Shown here: one piece after another, positions 15,407-24,506 of the stretch | Numbering within the stretch: position 1 is the first letter of the stretch | How the letters are laid out: every line of letters starts with the position of its first letter | Assembly: GCA_035519135.1 (NCBI GenBank) | Contig: DATIWX010000125.1 | Coordinates: 62,001-126,000, forward strand | DNA: 64,000 nucleotides | Direction: 5' to 3' | From: VBDM01 sp035519135 | GTDB taxonomy: Bacteria; Pseudomonadota; Gammaproteobacteria; Burkholderiales; SG8-39 | Translations under genes and position numbers: made by a program | Notes under the pieces: generated by a model | Told to the model about the DNA's origin: nothing | The model's input: the letters and a program-made list of their open reading frames with translations, nothing else | Database searches by the model: none

Positions 15407-16965
15407 TCCCATTCGATGGTAGCAGGAGGCTTGCTGGAGACGTCGTACACCACGCGGTTGATGCCGCGCACCTCGTTGATAATCCGGTTCGACACCTTCC
15501 CGATCAGCTCGTGCGGCAGCGGCGCCCAGTGAGCGGTCATGAAGTCGGTCGTCTGCACCGCCCTGAGGGCGGCCACGTACTCGTAGGTGCGTCCGTCGCC
15601 CATCACCCCGACCGATTTCACCGGAAGGAATACCGCGAACGCCTGGGCAACCTTGTCGTACCAGCCCGCCGCGCGCAGCTCCTCGATGAAGATCGCATCG
15701 GCGCGGCGCAAGAGATCCGCGTATTCCTTCTTCACCTCGCCGAGTATGCGCACCCCCAGCCCCGGTCCGGGGAAGGGATGCCGGAACACCATCTCCCGCG
15801 GCAGGCCGAGCGCGAGCCCCAGCTCGCGCACTTCGTCCTTGAAGAGCTCGCGCAGCGGTTCGAGAAGCTTCAGATGCAGAGTCTCGGGCAGGCCGCCGAC
15901 GTTGTGGTGCGACTTGATGGTATGCGCCTTCTTGGTCTTCGCGCCTGCCGATTCGATCACGTCGGGATAGATCGTGCCCTGGGCGAGCCACTTCACCTTC
16001 GGGAACTTCGCCGCTTCCGACTGGAACACCTCGACGAACTCGCGGCCGATGATCTTGCGCTTGGCCTCGGGATCGGCGACGCCCGCGAGCGCCGCCAGGA
16101 AGCGACCGGAGGCGTCGACGAGATCCACCTTCACGCCGAGGTGCTTCGAGAAGGTGTCCATCACCTGGCCGGCCTCGTTCAGACGGAGCAGCCCGGTATC
16201 GACGAAGACACAAGTGAGCTGCGCGCCGATCGCGCGGTGAATCAGCGCCGCGGCGACCGCGGAATCGACGCCGCCGGAAAGTCCCAGCAGGACTTCCTCC
16301 CCGTCGACCTCTCGCCGGATTTTCTCCACAGCCTCGGCGACGTAGTCGGGCATGTTCCAGTCGCTGCCACAACCGCATATCTGGTGAACGAAGCGCTCCA
16401 GGATCGCACCGCCCTGGCGGGTGTGCGTCACTTCCGGGTGGAACTGCACGCCGTAGAATCCGCGCGATTCATCGGCCATTCCCGCGATGGGCGTCGATTC
16501 GTTGCTCGCGATGATCTTGAATCCCGCGGGCAGCGCCGTGACTTTGTCGCCGTGGCTCATCCACACGTCGAGCAGGCCGTGGCGCTCGCCGTTGATCCGG
16601 TCCTGGATTCCGTCCAGAAGCTTCGAGTGCCCCCTCGCCCGCACCTCGGCGTATCCGAATTCGCGCACCTTGGAATTCTCGACCTGGCCGCCGAGCTGCG
16701 CCGCCATCGTCTGCATCCCGTAGCAGATGCCGAGGACGGGGACATTCAGCCTGAATACCTCGTCGGGAGCCTTCGGCGTGGCCTCTTCGTAGACCGAGGC
16801 CGGGCCTCCCGAGAGGATTACCCCGCGGGGCGCGAAGTCGCGAATGAAGTCTTCGCTGACATCGAAGGGATGCAGCTCGCAATACACCTTCGCTTCCCGG
16901 ACCCGGCGCGCGATCAGCTGCGAGTACTGCGCGCCGAAATCGAGGATGAGGATCTTGTCGTGCAC
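15403..16965 (-). CDS. guaA: GMP synthase (glutamine-hydrolysing)
   Basis: Aminates XMP to GMP. The 520-residue protein contains a class I glutamine amidotransferase domain (Cys81 in GICYGMQ; His176 and Glu178 in FHPEV), an ATP-pyrophosphatase domain with the P-loop SGGVDS at 230-235, and the C-terminal dimerisation domain ending KPPATIEWE. The frame is open well upstream, but the protein must begin just before DKILILDFGAQYSQ. A GTG at 16963-16965 gives that start, 5 bp after the guaB stop. It is co-transcribed with guaB in all likelihood. Confidence 0.96.
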   Translation of the reverse strand: MHDKILILDFGAQYSQLIARRVREAKVYCELHPFDVSEDFIRDFAPRGVILSGGPASVYEEATPKAPDEVFRLNVPVLGICYGMQTMAAQLGGQVENSKVREFGYAEVRARGHSKLLDGIQDRINGERHGLLDVWMSHGDKVTALPAGFKIIASNESTPIAGMADESRGFYGVQFHPEVTHTRQGGAILERFVHQICGCGSDWNMPDYVAEAVEKIRREVDGEEVLLGLSGGVDSAVAAALIHRAIGAQLTCVFVDTGLLRLNEAGQVMDTFSKHLGVKVDLVDASGRFLAALAGVADPEAKRKIIGREFVEVFQSEAAKFPKVKWLAQGTIYPDVIESAGAKTKKAHTIKSHHNVGGLPETLHLKLLEPLRELFKDEVRELGLALGLPREMVFRHPFPGPGLGVRILGEVKKEYADLLRRADAIFIEELRAAGWYDKVAQAFAVFLPVKSVGVMGDGRTYEYVAALRAVQTTDFMTAHWAPLPHELIGKVSNRIINEVRGINRVVYDVSSKPPATIEWE

Positions 16966-16970
16966 TCGCC

Positions 16971-18431
16971 CTACTCGACGTTGTAGTTCGGGGCTTCCTT
17001 GACGATCTGCACGTCGTGCACGTGGGACTCGCGCATCCCGGCCGAGGTGATCTCCACGAACTGCACCCGGGTACGCATCGCCTCGATGTCCTCGCAGCCG
17101 CAGTAGCCCATGCTCGCGCGCACGCCGCCCATGAGCTGCTCGATCACCCGCACGATCGGCCCTTTGTAGGGCACTCGGCCCTCGACGCCTTCGGGAACGA
17201 GCTTGTCGGCGTGCACCGAGGAGTCCTGGAAGTAGCGGTCGGCCGCGCCCTGCTGCATCGCCGAGAGCGAGCCCATGCCGCGGTAGGATTTGTACGATCG
17301 TCCCTGGAACAGCTCGATCTCGCCGGGTGATTCCTCGGTTCCCGCGAAGAGGCTCCCGAGCATGACCACGTCGGCGCCCGAGGCGATCGCCTTGGCGACA
17401 TCGCCCGAGAACCGCACCCCGCCGTCGGCGATGAGCGGCACGCCGCTCTTCTCCAGAGCCGCAGCGACGTTCTGGATCGCGGTGATCTGGGGAATCCCGA
17501 CGCCGGCGACGATGCGCGTGGTGCAAATCGATCCCGGCCCGATGCCCACCTTCACGCCGTCCGCGCCTGCATCGACAAGCGCCCTGGCGCCGTCCGCTGT
17601 GGCGATGTTTCCGCCGATTACCTCGGCCGAGCCGGCGTTCTTCTTGATCCAGCGCAGCCGGTCGAGCACGCCCTGCGAGTGACCGTGCGCGGTGTCGACC
17701 ACGATGGCGTCCACTCCCGCCTCGACCAGCGCGGCGACGCGCTCCTCGGTCCCTTCGCCCACGCCGACCGCGGCGCCGACGCGAAGTTTGCCCTGCTGGT
17801 CCTTGGCGGCGTCCGGGTGCTCGCTCGACTTGAGGATGTCCTTGACGGTGATCAGGCCGCGCAACTCGAAGCCGTCGCGCACCACGAGTACACGCTCGAG
17901 CCGGTGCTTGTGCAACAGCGCGCGCGCCTCCTCGGGGCTCGCGCCCTCCTTCACGTAGATGAGCCGGTCGCGCGGAGTCATGATGGCGCGCACCGGCTGG
18001 TCGAGGTTGGTCTCGAAGCGGTAGTCGCGGTTGGTGACCATGCCCACGACTTTCCCTTTCTCGACGACCGGAAATCCCGACACGCGGTACTGCTGCGTGA
18101 GCGCGAGCAGCTCGCGTACCGTGATGTCGGGCGACACGGTCACCGGATCGCGCAGCACGCCCGACTCGTAGCGCTTCACCTTGGCGACTTCCGCCGCCTG
18201 CTTCTTCGGCGGGAGATTCTTGTGGACGATACCGATGCCGCCTTCCTGCGCAATGGCGATCGCAAGGCGCGCCTCGGTGACGGTGTCCATCGCCGCCGAA
18301 ACGAGCGGGATATTGAGCTGGATCTTGCGGGTGAGACGAGTCTTTAGGCTGACTTCACGGGGCAGGACGCGGGAGTGGGCGGGGACGAGTAGGACGTCGT
18401 CAAAGGTGAGAGCCTTCTGAACCAGACGCAT
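16971..18431 (-). CDS. guaB: IMP dehydrogenase
   Basis: Oxidises IMP to XMP with NAD+, the committed step to guanine nucleotides. The 486-residue protein has the (beta/alpha)8 catalytic barrel with Cys303 in GIGPGSICTTR, the flap near YRGMGSL, and a pair of CBS domains inserted at about 90-205. The ATG at 18431 (MRLVQKALTFDD) matches the family start; an upstream in-frame GTG/ATG cluster (MGVVM) is less likely. It heads the run guaB-guaA-tadA and is preceded by a well-formed promoter. Confidence 0.97.
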   Translation of the reverse strand: MRLVQKALTFDDVLLVPAHSRVLPREVSLKTRLTRKIQLNIPLVSAAMDTVTEARLAIAIAQEGGIGIVHKNLPPKKQAAEVAKVKRYESGVLRDPVTVSPDITVRELLALTQQYRVSGFPVVEKGKVVGMVTNRDYRFETNLDQPVRAIMTPRDRLIYVKEGASPEEARALLHKHRLERVLVVRDGFELRGLITVKDILKSSEHPDAAKDQQGKLRVGAAVGVGEGTEERVAALVEAGVDAIVVDTAHGHSQGVLDRLRWIKKNAGSAEVIGGNIATADGARALVDAGADGVKVGIGPGSICTTRIVAGVGIPQITAIQNVAAALEKSGVPLIADGGVRFSGDVAKAIASGADVVMLGSLFAGTEESPGEIELFQGRSYKSYRGMGSLSAMQQGAADRYFQDSSVHADKLVPEGVEGRVPYKGPIVRVIEQLMGGVRASMGYCGCEDIEAMRTRVQFVEITSAGMRESHVHDVQIVKEAPNYNVE

Positions 18432-18451
18432 GACCACACCCAAAAGCGCGC

Positions 18452-18480
18452 ATTATACGCGGGCCGCAACTCCCGGTAAA
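18452..18480 (-). promoter_or_regulatory. Predicted guaB promoter
   Basis: On the minus strand TTTACC (18475-18480) and a perfect TATAAT (18452-18457) are 17 bp apart. Transcription would begin near 18445, about 15 bp before the guaB ATG, leaving little leader. I see no purine-riboswitch-like structure there. Confidence 0.7.
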
Positions 18481-18563
18481 TCCTGCACTTTTCAGTCCAC
18501 CCCTCGATTGACTGGTGCGCCAAAACTCGCTATGGTGCCCCTCACCCCTCGAGGGGAATTTCC

Positions 18564-19061
18564 ATGATTCGCATCGCGCTTTTCACCATCGCAGCGCTGG
18601 GGACGGCGGCCGCGCAAGCCCAGGTCTACAAATGCCTCGATCCGAACGGCAGAACTGTCTACTCGCAGAATCCCTGCCCTCCGAGCATGAAGCGCGAGAC
18701 GATGTCGCAGGGCGGCATCCCGCCGGCGACGGCCGTCGCTCCCGCCGCGGGGGCTGCCGACAAGGCGGTAAAGAGCGGCGCCGCCAAGGGCGGGCCGAAG
18801 ACTCCGGCGGAGCAGGAGCAGGCCTTCCGCAAGCGCCAGCAGGACGAAGCGAAGGCCGCGAAAATCGCCGAGCAGAAGACCGCCGAAGCTCAGGCGAAGG
18901 AAGCGAACTGCCGCAGCGCCAGGCAGCGCCTGACGCAGTTCGAGATCGGCGGCCGCATCTCTCAGATCAACGACAAGGGCGAGCGCTACTACATGGAAGA
19001 CGCGCAGATCGAAGCAGCGAAGACACAGGCGCGCGCAGACGTCTCGCAGTACTGCAATTGA
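18564..19061 (+). CDS. DUF4124 domain exported protein
   Basis: A 165-residue protein with a cleavable-looking signal peptide (MIRIALFTIAALGTAAAQAQ) followed at once by the DUF4124 pattern VYKCLDPNGRTVYSQNPC. The middle (about 60-120) is Ala/Lys/Glu-rich and probably helical or coiled. Four Cys in the mature part (near 25, 39, 117 and 164) could form disulfides in the periplasm. DUF4124 proteins are common and uncharacterised in Beta- and Gammaproteobacteria. It is divergent from guaB and convergent with rnfH, ending 3 bp before the rnfH stop. Confidence 0.8.
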   Translation: MIRIALFTIAALGTAAAQAQVYKCLDPNGRTVYSQNPCPPSMKRETMSQGGIPPATAVAPAAGAADKAVKSGAAKGGPKTPAEQEQAFRKRQQDEAKAAKIAEQKTAEAQAKEANCRSARQRLTQFEIGGRISQINDKGERYYMEDAQIEAAKTQARADVSQYCN

Positions 19062-19064
19062 CAG

Positions 19065-19355
19065 TCAGGTCTTCGCGCGCTTCCTCGCCGCGCGAGCTCG
19101 CCTGAGGTCCTTCGGATCGGCCAGCAAAGGCCGGTAGATTTCCACCCTGTCGCCGTCCCGAAGGATCGTCCCGGCGGGGACCACCTTCCCGTAGATCCCC
19201 ACGGTACCCGTGTCGAGCTTCCCGAGCTCTCCCGCGAGCCCGCTCGCCTCTAGCGCGTCTTGCACCGTGCTCCCCGCCGGCAAGGGCACGCGGTGCACGC
19301 TCTGCCGCCCGGGGCGGGCGAACACCACCTCGACCGTGACTTGCGGGACCTTCAT
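19065..19355 (-). CDS. rnfH: RnfH/RatB family ubiquitin-like protein
   Basis: A 96-residue beta-grasp protein of the RnfH (UPF0125, RatB) family. VTVEVVFARPG, VHRVPLPAGSTVQDAL and VGIYGKVV lead to DRVEIYRPLLADPKDLRRAR. The function is not firmly known. Its ATG overlaps the ratA stop by 4 bp; this ratA-rnfH order next to a divergent smpB is widely conserved in proteobacteria. The tail is strongly basic. Confidence 0.9.
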   Translation of the reverse strand: MKVPQVTVEVVFARPGRQSVHRVPLPAGSTVQDALEASGLAGELGKLDTGTVGIYGKVVPAGTILRDGDRVEIYRPLLADPKDLRRARAARKRAKT

Positions 19356-19789
19356 GAAGAGCCGAACCGCCGATCGGCCTGGCGCGCAAAGGCATCGACC
19401 AGGCTGTTGGCAATTCCGTCGAAGACGGCCCCGACCACCCTGTCGAGCAGCCTGCTCGCGAACTCGTAGCTCAGATTCAATTCGACCTTGCAGGCCTTGT
19501 CCGACAGCGGGATGAACCGCCAGCTTCCCTCCAGGCTGCGAAAAGGCCCCGAGACCAGCTTCATGTCGATGCGCTCGCCGGGCCGGTCCCGGTTTTCCGT
19601 GGTGAACTCCTCCTTCAGTCCGCGAAAGTTGATGCGCAGCGTCGCAACCGTCCGATTCCCGGTGCGCTCGGAGACACGCGCCCTGTCGCACCAGGGCAGA
19701 AACGTCGGGTAGGACTCGATTTCCGAGACCAGCGCGAACATCTGCTGCGGGCTGTGACTCACCAGGGCCGAGCGGGAGACCTTGCTCAT
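19352..19789 (-). CDS. ratA: RatA/COQ10-like START-domain protein
   Basis: A 145-residue polyketide-cyclase/START-fold protein. It was described in E. coli as the RatA toxin that blocks 70S formation and is also related to the ubiquinone-binding COQ10 family; which role applies is unresolved. Recognisable blocks are SALVSHSPQQMFALV, ESYPTFLPWC and LNLSYEFAS, ending ANSLVDAFARQAD. It is paired with rnfH and divergent from smpB across 38 bp. Confidence 0.9.
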   Translation of the reverse strand: MSKVSRSALVSHSPQQMFALVSEIESYPTFLPWCDRARVSERTGNRTVATLRINFRGLKEEFTTENRDRPGERIDMKLVSGPFRSLEGSWRFIPLSDKACKVELNLSYEFASRLLDRVVGAVFDGIANSLVDAFARQADRRFGSS

Positions 19790-19827
19790 CGTTGTAGAAT
19801 CGAAAATTCCACCGGAAGCGGATTGCC

Positions 19828-20271
19828 GTGACGATCGTCGAGAATCGCAAAGCGCTGCACGACTACTTCATAGAGGAGCGCTACGAGGCCGGCCTCGCGC
19901 TGCAGGGGTGGGAGGTCAAGGCCATCCGGGCAGGACGGGCGCAGCTGAAGGAAGCCTACGTGATGGTCGGGAACGAGGAGATCTTCCTCATCGGCGCGCA
20001 CATCAGCCCGCTGCCCGCCGCCTCCACGCATATCCAGGCCGATCCGGTGCGCACCCGCAAGCTCCTGCTTCACGCGGAGGAGATCCGCCGCCTCATCGGC
20101 AAGGTCGATCGGGCGGGCTACACGCTGGTACCGCTCGACCTGCATTACGTGCGCGGGCGCGTCAAGATCAACATCGGCCTTGCGAAGGGCAAGAAGCAGC
20201 ACGACAAGCGCGCCGCGGAGAGGGAGAAGGAATGGAAGCGCGAGCAGCAGCGCTTGCTCCGTGCCCGGTAG
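19828..20271 (+). CDS. smpB: SsrA-binding protein
   Basis: Binds tmRNA and brings it to stalled ribosomes for trans-translation. The 147-residue protein has the OB-fold blocks NRKALHDYFIEE, LQGWEVKAIRAG and GAHISPL. Its basic C-terminal tail (KGKKQHDKR to WKREQQR) reaches into the mRNA channel. The start is GTG at 19828 with GGAAG upstream. No ssrA gene is seen in the window. Confidence 0.96.
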   Translation: MTIVENRKALHDYFIEERYEAGLALQGWEVKAIRAGRAQLKEAYVMVGNEEIFLIGAHISPLPAASTHIQADPVRTRKLLLHAEEIRRLIGKVDRAGYTLVPLDLHYVRGRVKINIGLAKGKKQHDKRAAEREKEWKREQQRLLRAR

Positions 20272-20399
20272 CCCGGCGCCCGTTCGACGCGGCATCTTCC
20301 CCTCGGCGCTTTCCCTTGACGAGTCCCGACGTCCAAAGCTGTACGACGGCGCCGCAAGGAGTCCCTCATGCCGCGTCGATCGGGCGCGGCCTCTGATCC

Positions 20400-22805
20400 T
20401 CAGTCCGCCGTAACCTTTGCCTTGGGCGGCGCGCCGGTTTCCCGCGCGAGCTGCAGCCATGTGTCGACCACGGTATCGGGATTCAGCGAGAGACTCTCGA
20501 TCCCCTCCTCCACCAGCCATTTGGCGAAATCGAGATGGTCGGAGGGCCCCTGGCCGCAGATGCCGACATACTTCCCGGCCTTGCGGCAGGCCTGGATCGC
20601 CTGCCGCAGCATCACCTTTACCGCGGGGTCGCGTTCGTCGAAAGCGTCGGCCACCAGCCCGGAGTCGCGGTCAAGGCCGAGCGTGAGCTGCGTCAGATCG
20701 TTCGAGCCGATCGAAAAGCCGTCGAAATACTCGAGGAACTGCTCGGCGAGCACGGCGTTCGACGGGACTTCGCACATCATGATCAGGCGCAACCCGTTTT
20801 CGGCCCGCTTCAGGCCGTTCGCGGACAGCAAGTCGATGACGTCGCGGCACTCCTTCAGGGTGCGCACGAAAGGCACCATGATCTCGACGTTGCTCAGACC
20901 GATCTCGTTCCTCACCCGGCGCATGGCCTCGCATTCCATCTCGAAGCACTCGCGGAACGATTTGGCGATGTAGCGCGAGGCACCGCGAAAACCGAGCATC
21001 GGGTTTTCCTCGTCGGGCTCGTAGCGGCCTCCGCCGATCAGCTTCTTGTACTCGTTCGACTTGAAATCGGACAGGCGCACGATCACCGGCTTGGGCCAGA
21101 AGGCCGCGCCGATGGTCGCGACCCCCTCGGTCAGCTTCTCGACGAAGAACTCGCGAGGGCTTGCGTAGCCGCGGGCGGCGCGCTCGACCTCGCCCTTCAG
21201 GCTCTCCGGCAGATTGGGATAGTCGAGAACGGCCTTGGGGTGAACGCCGATCATGTTGTTGATGACGAACTCCAGGCGCGCGAGGCCGACGCCCGCGTTC
21301 GGCAGGGCCTGGAAGTCGAAGGCAAGCTGCGGATTGCCGATGTTCATGGTGATCTTGACCGGGCAGTCCGGCATTTCGCCGTGGTCGCGCGAGGTCACTT
21401 CGAACTCGAGCTTGCCGCGGTAGATGTTGCCGGTGTCGCCTTCGGCACACGAGACGGTACAGACCTCGCCATCCTTGAGCTTCGCGGTGGCGTCGCCGCA
21501 ACCCACCACCGCGGGGATACCGAGTTCGCGCGCGATGATCGCCGCATGGCAGGTGCGCCCTCCCCGGTTGGTCACGATGGCCGCGGCGCGCTTCATCACC
21601 GGCTCCCAGTTCGGATCGGTCATGTCGGTGACGATGATTTCCCCGGCCTTGATGCGCCCCATCTCGGAGGCGTCCTTCACGACGCGCGCCACGCCTGCGC
21701 CGATCTTGTGCCCGATGGCCCGGCCCGAGGCCAGGACTTCGGACCTCTGCCGGAGCAGGAAGCGCTCCTGGCCTTCCGCGGTCTTGCGCGATTTCACCGT
21801 CTCGGGCCGCGCCTGGAGGATATAGAGCTTCCCGTCCGAACCGTCTTTCGCCCACTCGATGTCCATGGGCCGGCCGTAGTGCTCCTCGATCTTCACGGCG
21901 AAGCGCGCCAGCTCGATCACGTCGTCGTCGCTCAGGCAGAAGCGGTGGCGGTCGGCCTCCGAAACCTCCACGGTCTTGACCGAGCGGCCGACCGTGGCCT
22001 GATCGCCGAAAACCATCTTCTGCACCTTCGAGCCGAGGCTGCGGCGGACGATGGGAAATTTGCCGGCGCGCAGCATCGGCTTGTGGACGTAGAACTCGTC
22101 CGGGTTGACCGCTCCCTGCACCACCATTTCGCCCAGACCCCAGGACGCGGTAATGAATACGACGCCGCGAAAGCCCGATTCGGTGTCCATGGTGAACAGC
22201 ACGCCGCTCGCGGCGAGATCGCTGCGCGCCATGCGCTGCACGCCGGCCGAGAGCGCCACGGCCGCGTGCTCGTATCCTCTGTGGCAACGGTAGGAAATCG
22301 CCCGGTCGTTGTACAGCGACGCGAACACGCTCTTGAGCGCGGTCATCACGCCGGGCAGTCCGCGGATGTTGAGGAAAGTCTCCTGCTGGCCGGCGAAGGA
22401 GGCGTCGGGCAGATCTTCCGCCGTTGCGCTCGAGCGCACCGCCACCGACACGCTTTCGTCGCCATCGGTGAGCCCCCGATAGGCCTCCGCGATCTCGGCC
22501 TGGAGCTGCTTCGGGAATTCCGCGGCCTCGATCCAGCCGCGAATCTCCTTTCCGCAGCGGGCTAGCGCGTCGACGTCTTCCGGATCGAGCTTCTCGAGGC
22601 GCGCCTCGATGCGGCCGGCGAGGCCACCCTGCGCCAGGAATTCGCGGAACGCCTCCGCGGTAGTGGCGAAGCCGCTGGGCACGCGGATGCCGGCTTGTGA
22701 AAGCCCGGAGATCATCTCCCCCAGCGAGGCGTTCTTGCCTCCGACTCGCTCGACGTCGGACATGCCGAGCCGATCGAAATTCAACACGTACTTGAGCCCG
22801 GCCAT
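20400..22805 (-). CDS. ppsA: Phosphoenolpyruvate synthase
   Basis: Makes PEP from pyruvate and ATP for gluconeogenesis. The 801-residue protein has the N-terminal ATP-binding domain (GGKNASLGEM; VAVRSSATAEDLPDASFAGQQET), the central phosphohistidine domain with its His near 420 in GGRTCHAAIIARELG, and the C-terminal PEP/pyruvate barrel (FSIGSNDLTQLTLGLDRDSG; CGQGPSD). It is divergent from its regulator ppsR. The 128 bp between smpB and the ppsA stop hold no clear gene. Confidence 0.97.
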   Translation of the reverse strand: MAGLKYVLNFDRLGMSDVERVGGKNASLGEMISGLSQAGIRVPSGFATTAEAFREFLAQGGLAGRIEARLEKLDPEDVDALARCGKEIRGWIEAAEFPKQLQAEIAEAYRGLTDGDESVSVAVRSSATAEDLPDASFAGQQETFLNIRGLPGVMTALKSVFASLYNDRAISYRCHRGYEHAAVALSAGVQRMARSDLAASGVLFTMDTESGFRGVVFITASWGLGEMVVQGAVNPDEFYVHKPMLRAGKFPIVRRSLGSKVQKMVFGDQATVGRSVKTVEVSEADRHRFCLSDDDVIELARFAVKIEEHYGRPMDIEWAKDGSDGKLYILQARPETVKSRKTAEGQERFLLRQRSEVLASGRAIGHKIGAGVARVVKDASEMGRIKAGEIIVTDMTDPNWEPVMKRAAAIVTNRGGRTCHAAIIARELGIPAVVGCGDATAKLKDGEVCTVSCAEGDTGNIYRGKLEFEVTSRDHGEMPDCPVKITMNIGNPQLAFDFQALPNAGVGLARLEFVINNMIGVHPKAVLDYPNLPESLKGEVERAARGYASPREFFVEKLTEGVATIGAAFWPKPVIVRLSDFKSNEYKKLIGGGRYEPDEENPMLGFRGASRYIAKSFRECFEMECEAMRRVRNEIGLSNVEIMVPFVRTLKECRDVIDLLSANGLKRAENGLRLIMMCEVPSNAVLAEQFLEYFDGFSIGSNDLTQLTLGLDRDSGLVADAFDERDPAVKVMLRQAIQACRKAGKYVGICGQGPSDHLDFAKWLVEEGIESLSLNPDTVVDTWLQLARETGAPPKAKVTAD

Positions 22806-22825
22806 TGACTTGTCCTTCGTCGAGG

Positions 22826-22854
22826 TTGAAGGATCTTGTTGAAACCGCTATTTT
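22826..22854 (+). promoter_or_regulatory. Predicted ppsR promoter
   Basis: TTGAAG (22826-22831) and TATTTT (22849-22854) are 17 bp apart in the 101-bp gap between divergent ppsA and ppsR. The overlapping A/T-rich element reads TAAAAT on the other strand and may act as a -10 for ppsA. Confidence 0.5.
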
Positions 22855-22906
22855 ACAGATAGCGTCCTCCCGGCGCAGCCGCTTTCCACACTCCCGAGCC
22901 CAAGTC

Positions 22907-23734
22907 ATGCCCGACCGCCGCCGCACCGTGTTCTTCGTCTCGGACGGCACCGGAATCACGGTCGAGATGCTCGGCAACAGCCTGCTCACGCAGTTCGACG
23001 GCATCGAGTTCAACCACGAGACCATCCCCTTCGTGGATTCGCTCGCGAAGGCCGAGGCCTGCGTCGGCCGCGTCAACGGGGCGCCTCGGCCCGCCGGCTT
23101 CCGTCCGGTGGTCTTCACGACACTGGTGAACGCGGAGATACGTGACACCGTGCGCAAGGCGGACGCCTTCGTGCTTGATTTTTTCCAGAACTTCTTGGAT
23201 CCGCTGGAGGCGGAGTTCGGCTCGAAATCGACCCACACCATCGGACGCTCGCACAGCGCCCGCGACGCGAAGGGGTACACGCACCGCATCGACGCGATCA
23301 ATTTTGCGCTCGCACACGACGACGGGGCCTCCTCCCGGGACCTCGACAAGGCCGATGTCATCCTCGTCGGCGTGTCACGCAGCGGCAAGACCCCCACCAG
23401 CCTCTACCTCTCCCTGCAGTTCGGTATCCGTGCGGCGAACTGCCCCCTCATCCCCGAGGATTTCGACCGCATGAGCCTGCCCAAGGCCCTGGACGGCTAC
23501 CGCCACAAGCTCTTCGGCCTGTCGATCTCGCCGGAGCGCCTGCGCGAGATCCGCAACGAGCGCCGCCCCAACAGCAAGTACGCCGAGCTGGAGAATTGCC
23601 GCTACGAGGTGCAGCAGGCCGAGAAGCTGATGCAGCGCGAGGGCATACGCTGGGCCAACTCGACCACCAAGTCGATAGAGGAAATCGCCACGACCATCAT
23701 GCAGGAATTCAGGCTCGAGCGGCGCGTGTACTAG
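22907..23734 (+). CDS. ppsR: PEP synthetase regulatory protein
   Basis: A bifunctional kinase and pyrophosphorylase of the DUF299 family that inactivates and reactivates PpsA by phosphorylating a Thr next to its active-site His. The 275-residue protein has FFVSDGTGITVEMLG at 9-23, the P-loop GVSRSGKT at 155-162 and IGRSHSA at 112-118. The ATG at 22907 fits the family length; the frame is open upstream but that is the promoter region. Its last 26 bp overlap the convergent TrmH-family gene. Confidence 0.95.
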   Translation: MPDRRRTVFFVSDGTGITVEMLGNSLLTQFDGIEFNHETIPFVDSLAKAEACVGRVNGAPRPAGFRPVVFTTLVNAEIRDTVRKADAFVLDFFQNFLDPLEAEFGSKSTHTIGRSHSARDAKGYTHRIDAINFALAHDDGASSRDLDKADVILVGVSRSGKTPTSLYLSLQFGIRAANCPLIPEDFDRMSLPKALDGYRHKLFGLSISPERLREIRNERRPNSKYAELENCRYEVQQAEKLMQREGIRWANSTTKSIEEIATTIMQEFRLERRVY

Positions 23735-24506
23735 CTCGCTGGCGAATCTGCTCGAAGAGGCATATCGCCGCAGCAGCGGCGATATTCAGCGACTCTGCCG
23801 TTCCGGGCATGGGAATGCTCGCACGATCGGTCGCAATGCGCCGTGCGCTCTCCGACAGACCCGCCCCCTCGTTGCCCAGGATCCAGGCGACGGGCCCCTT
23901 CAGGTCCAGGTCGTAGACCGATTCCGGGGCGCGCGGCTCGAGTGCGACGATGCGCCCCGAACACGCGCGGGCAACTTTCTCCAGGTCCGCGTCCTCGAAG
24001 ATGGACAGATGGAAATGGGCTCCCATTCCGGCGCGGATCACTTTCGGCGCCCAGGCGAATACCGAGCCCGGCGAAAGGAAGACGTGCGCCAGGCCCGCCG
24101 CCACGGCGGTCCTCAGGATCGAACCGAGGTTTCCCGGATCCTGAACGTCCTCCAGCAGCAGGCAGCTCGACAGGGTGCCGGGGATAGGGCCAGGCTCCGG
24201 CGCCCGCACCACGGCCGCTATCCCCGAGGCGCTGACCAACTGGGAGATCTGGGCCACCAGAGGGTCGCCGAGGACCAGCCGCGCGCGGGCCGGCGCGGTC
24301 TCGACGAGCTCGCGAACTGCCGGATTCGCCATGGCGTTTTCGGCCGCGAAGATGGTCTCCGCGGTCGCCCCGCTGTCGCGAAACGCGCGCACCAGCCGCT
24401 CGCCCTCGAGCAGGGTGGTTCCGGTCCTGCGGCGCTCCCGCGAGGACCCGGCAAGTTTGACGAGCGCCTTGACCGCCGGATTGCTTCTCGAGCGGATCGT
24501 CTTCAT
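23709..24506 (-). CDS. TrmH-family (SpoU) RNA methyltransferase
   Basis: A 265-residue SPOUT-class 2'-O-methyltransferase. A substrate-binding N-terminal domain (RRTGTTLLEGERLVRAF) precedes the knotted catalytic domain with LLEDVQDPGNLGSILRTA, ILGNEGAGLS and the knot motif IPMPGTAESLNIAAA. It may modify 23S rRNA like RlmB, but the exact nucleotide cannot be assigned. Its ATG overlaps the senA stop by 4 bp, and its 3' end overlaps ppsR by 26 bp. Confidence 0.9.
   Translation of the reverse strand: MKTIRSRSNPAVKALVKLAGSSRERRRTGTTLLEGERLVRAFRDSGATAETIFAAENAMANPAVRELVETAPARARLVLGDPLVAQISQLVSASGIAAVVRAPEPGPIPGTLSSCLLLEDVQDPGNLGSILRTAVAAGLAHVFLSPGSVFAWAPKVIRAGMGAHFHLSIFEDADLEKVARACSGRIVALEPRAPESVYDLDLKGPVAWILGNEGAGLSESARRIATDRASIPMPGTAESLNIAAAAAICLFEQIRQRASTRAARA

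Noticed and set aside
20370..20390. Inverted repeat GCCGCG/CGCGGC just past the ppsA stop as a terminator
   Set aside because: Six-base stem with a nine-base loop and no T run; common by chance at this G+C.
20535..23397. Very long open frames antisense or out of frame across ppsA
   Set aside because: GC-rich shadow frames with no recognisable motifs; ppsA and ppsR fully explain the region.
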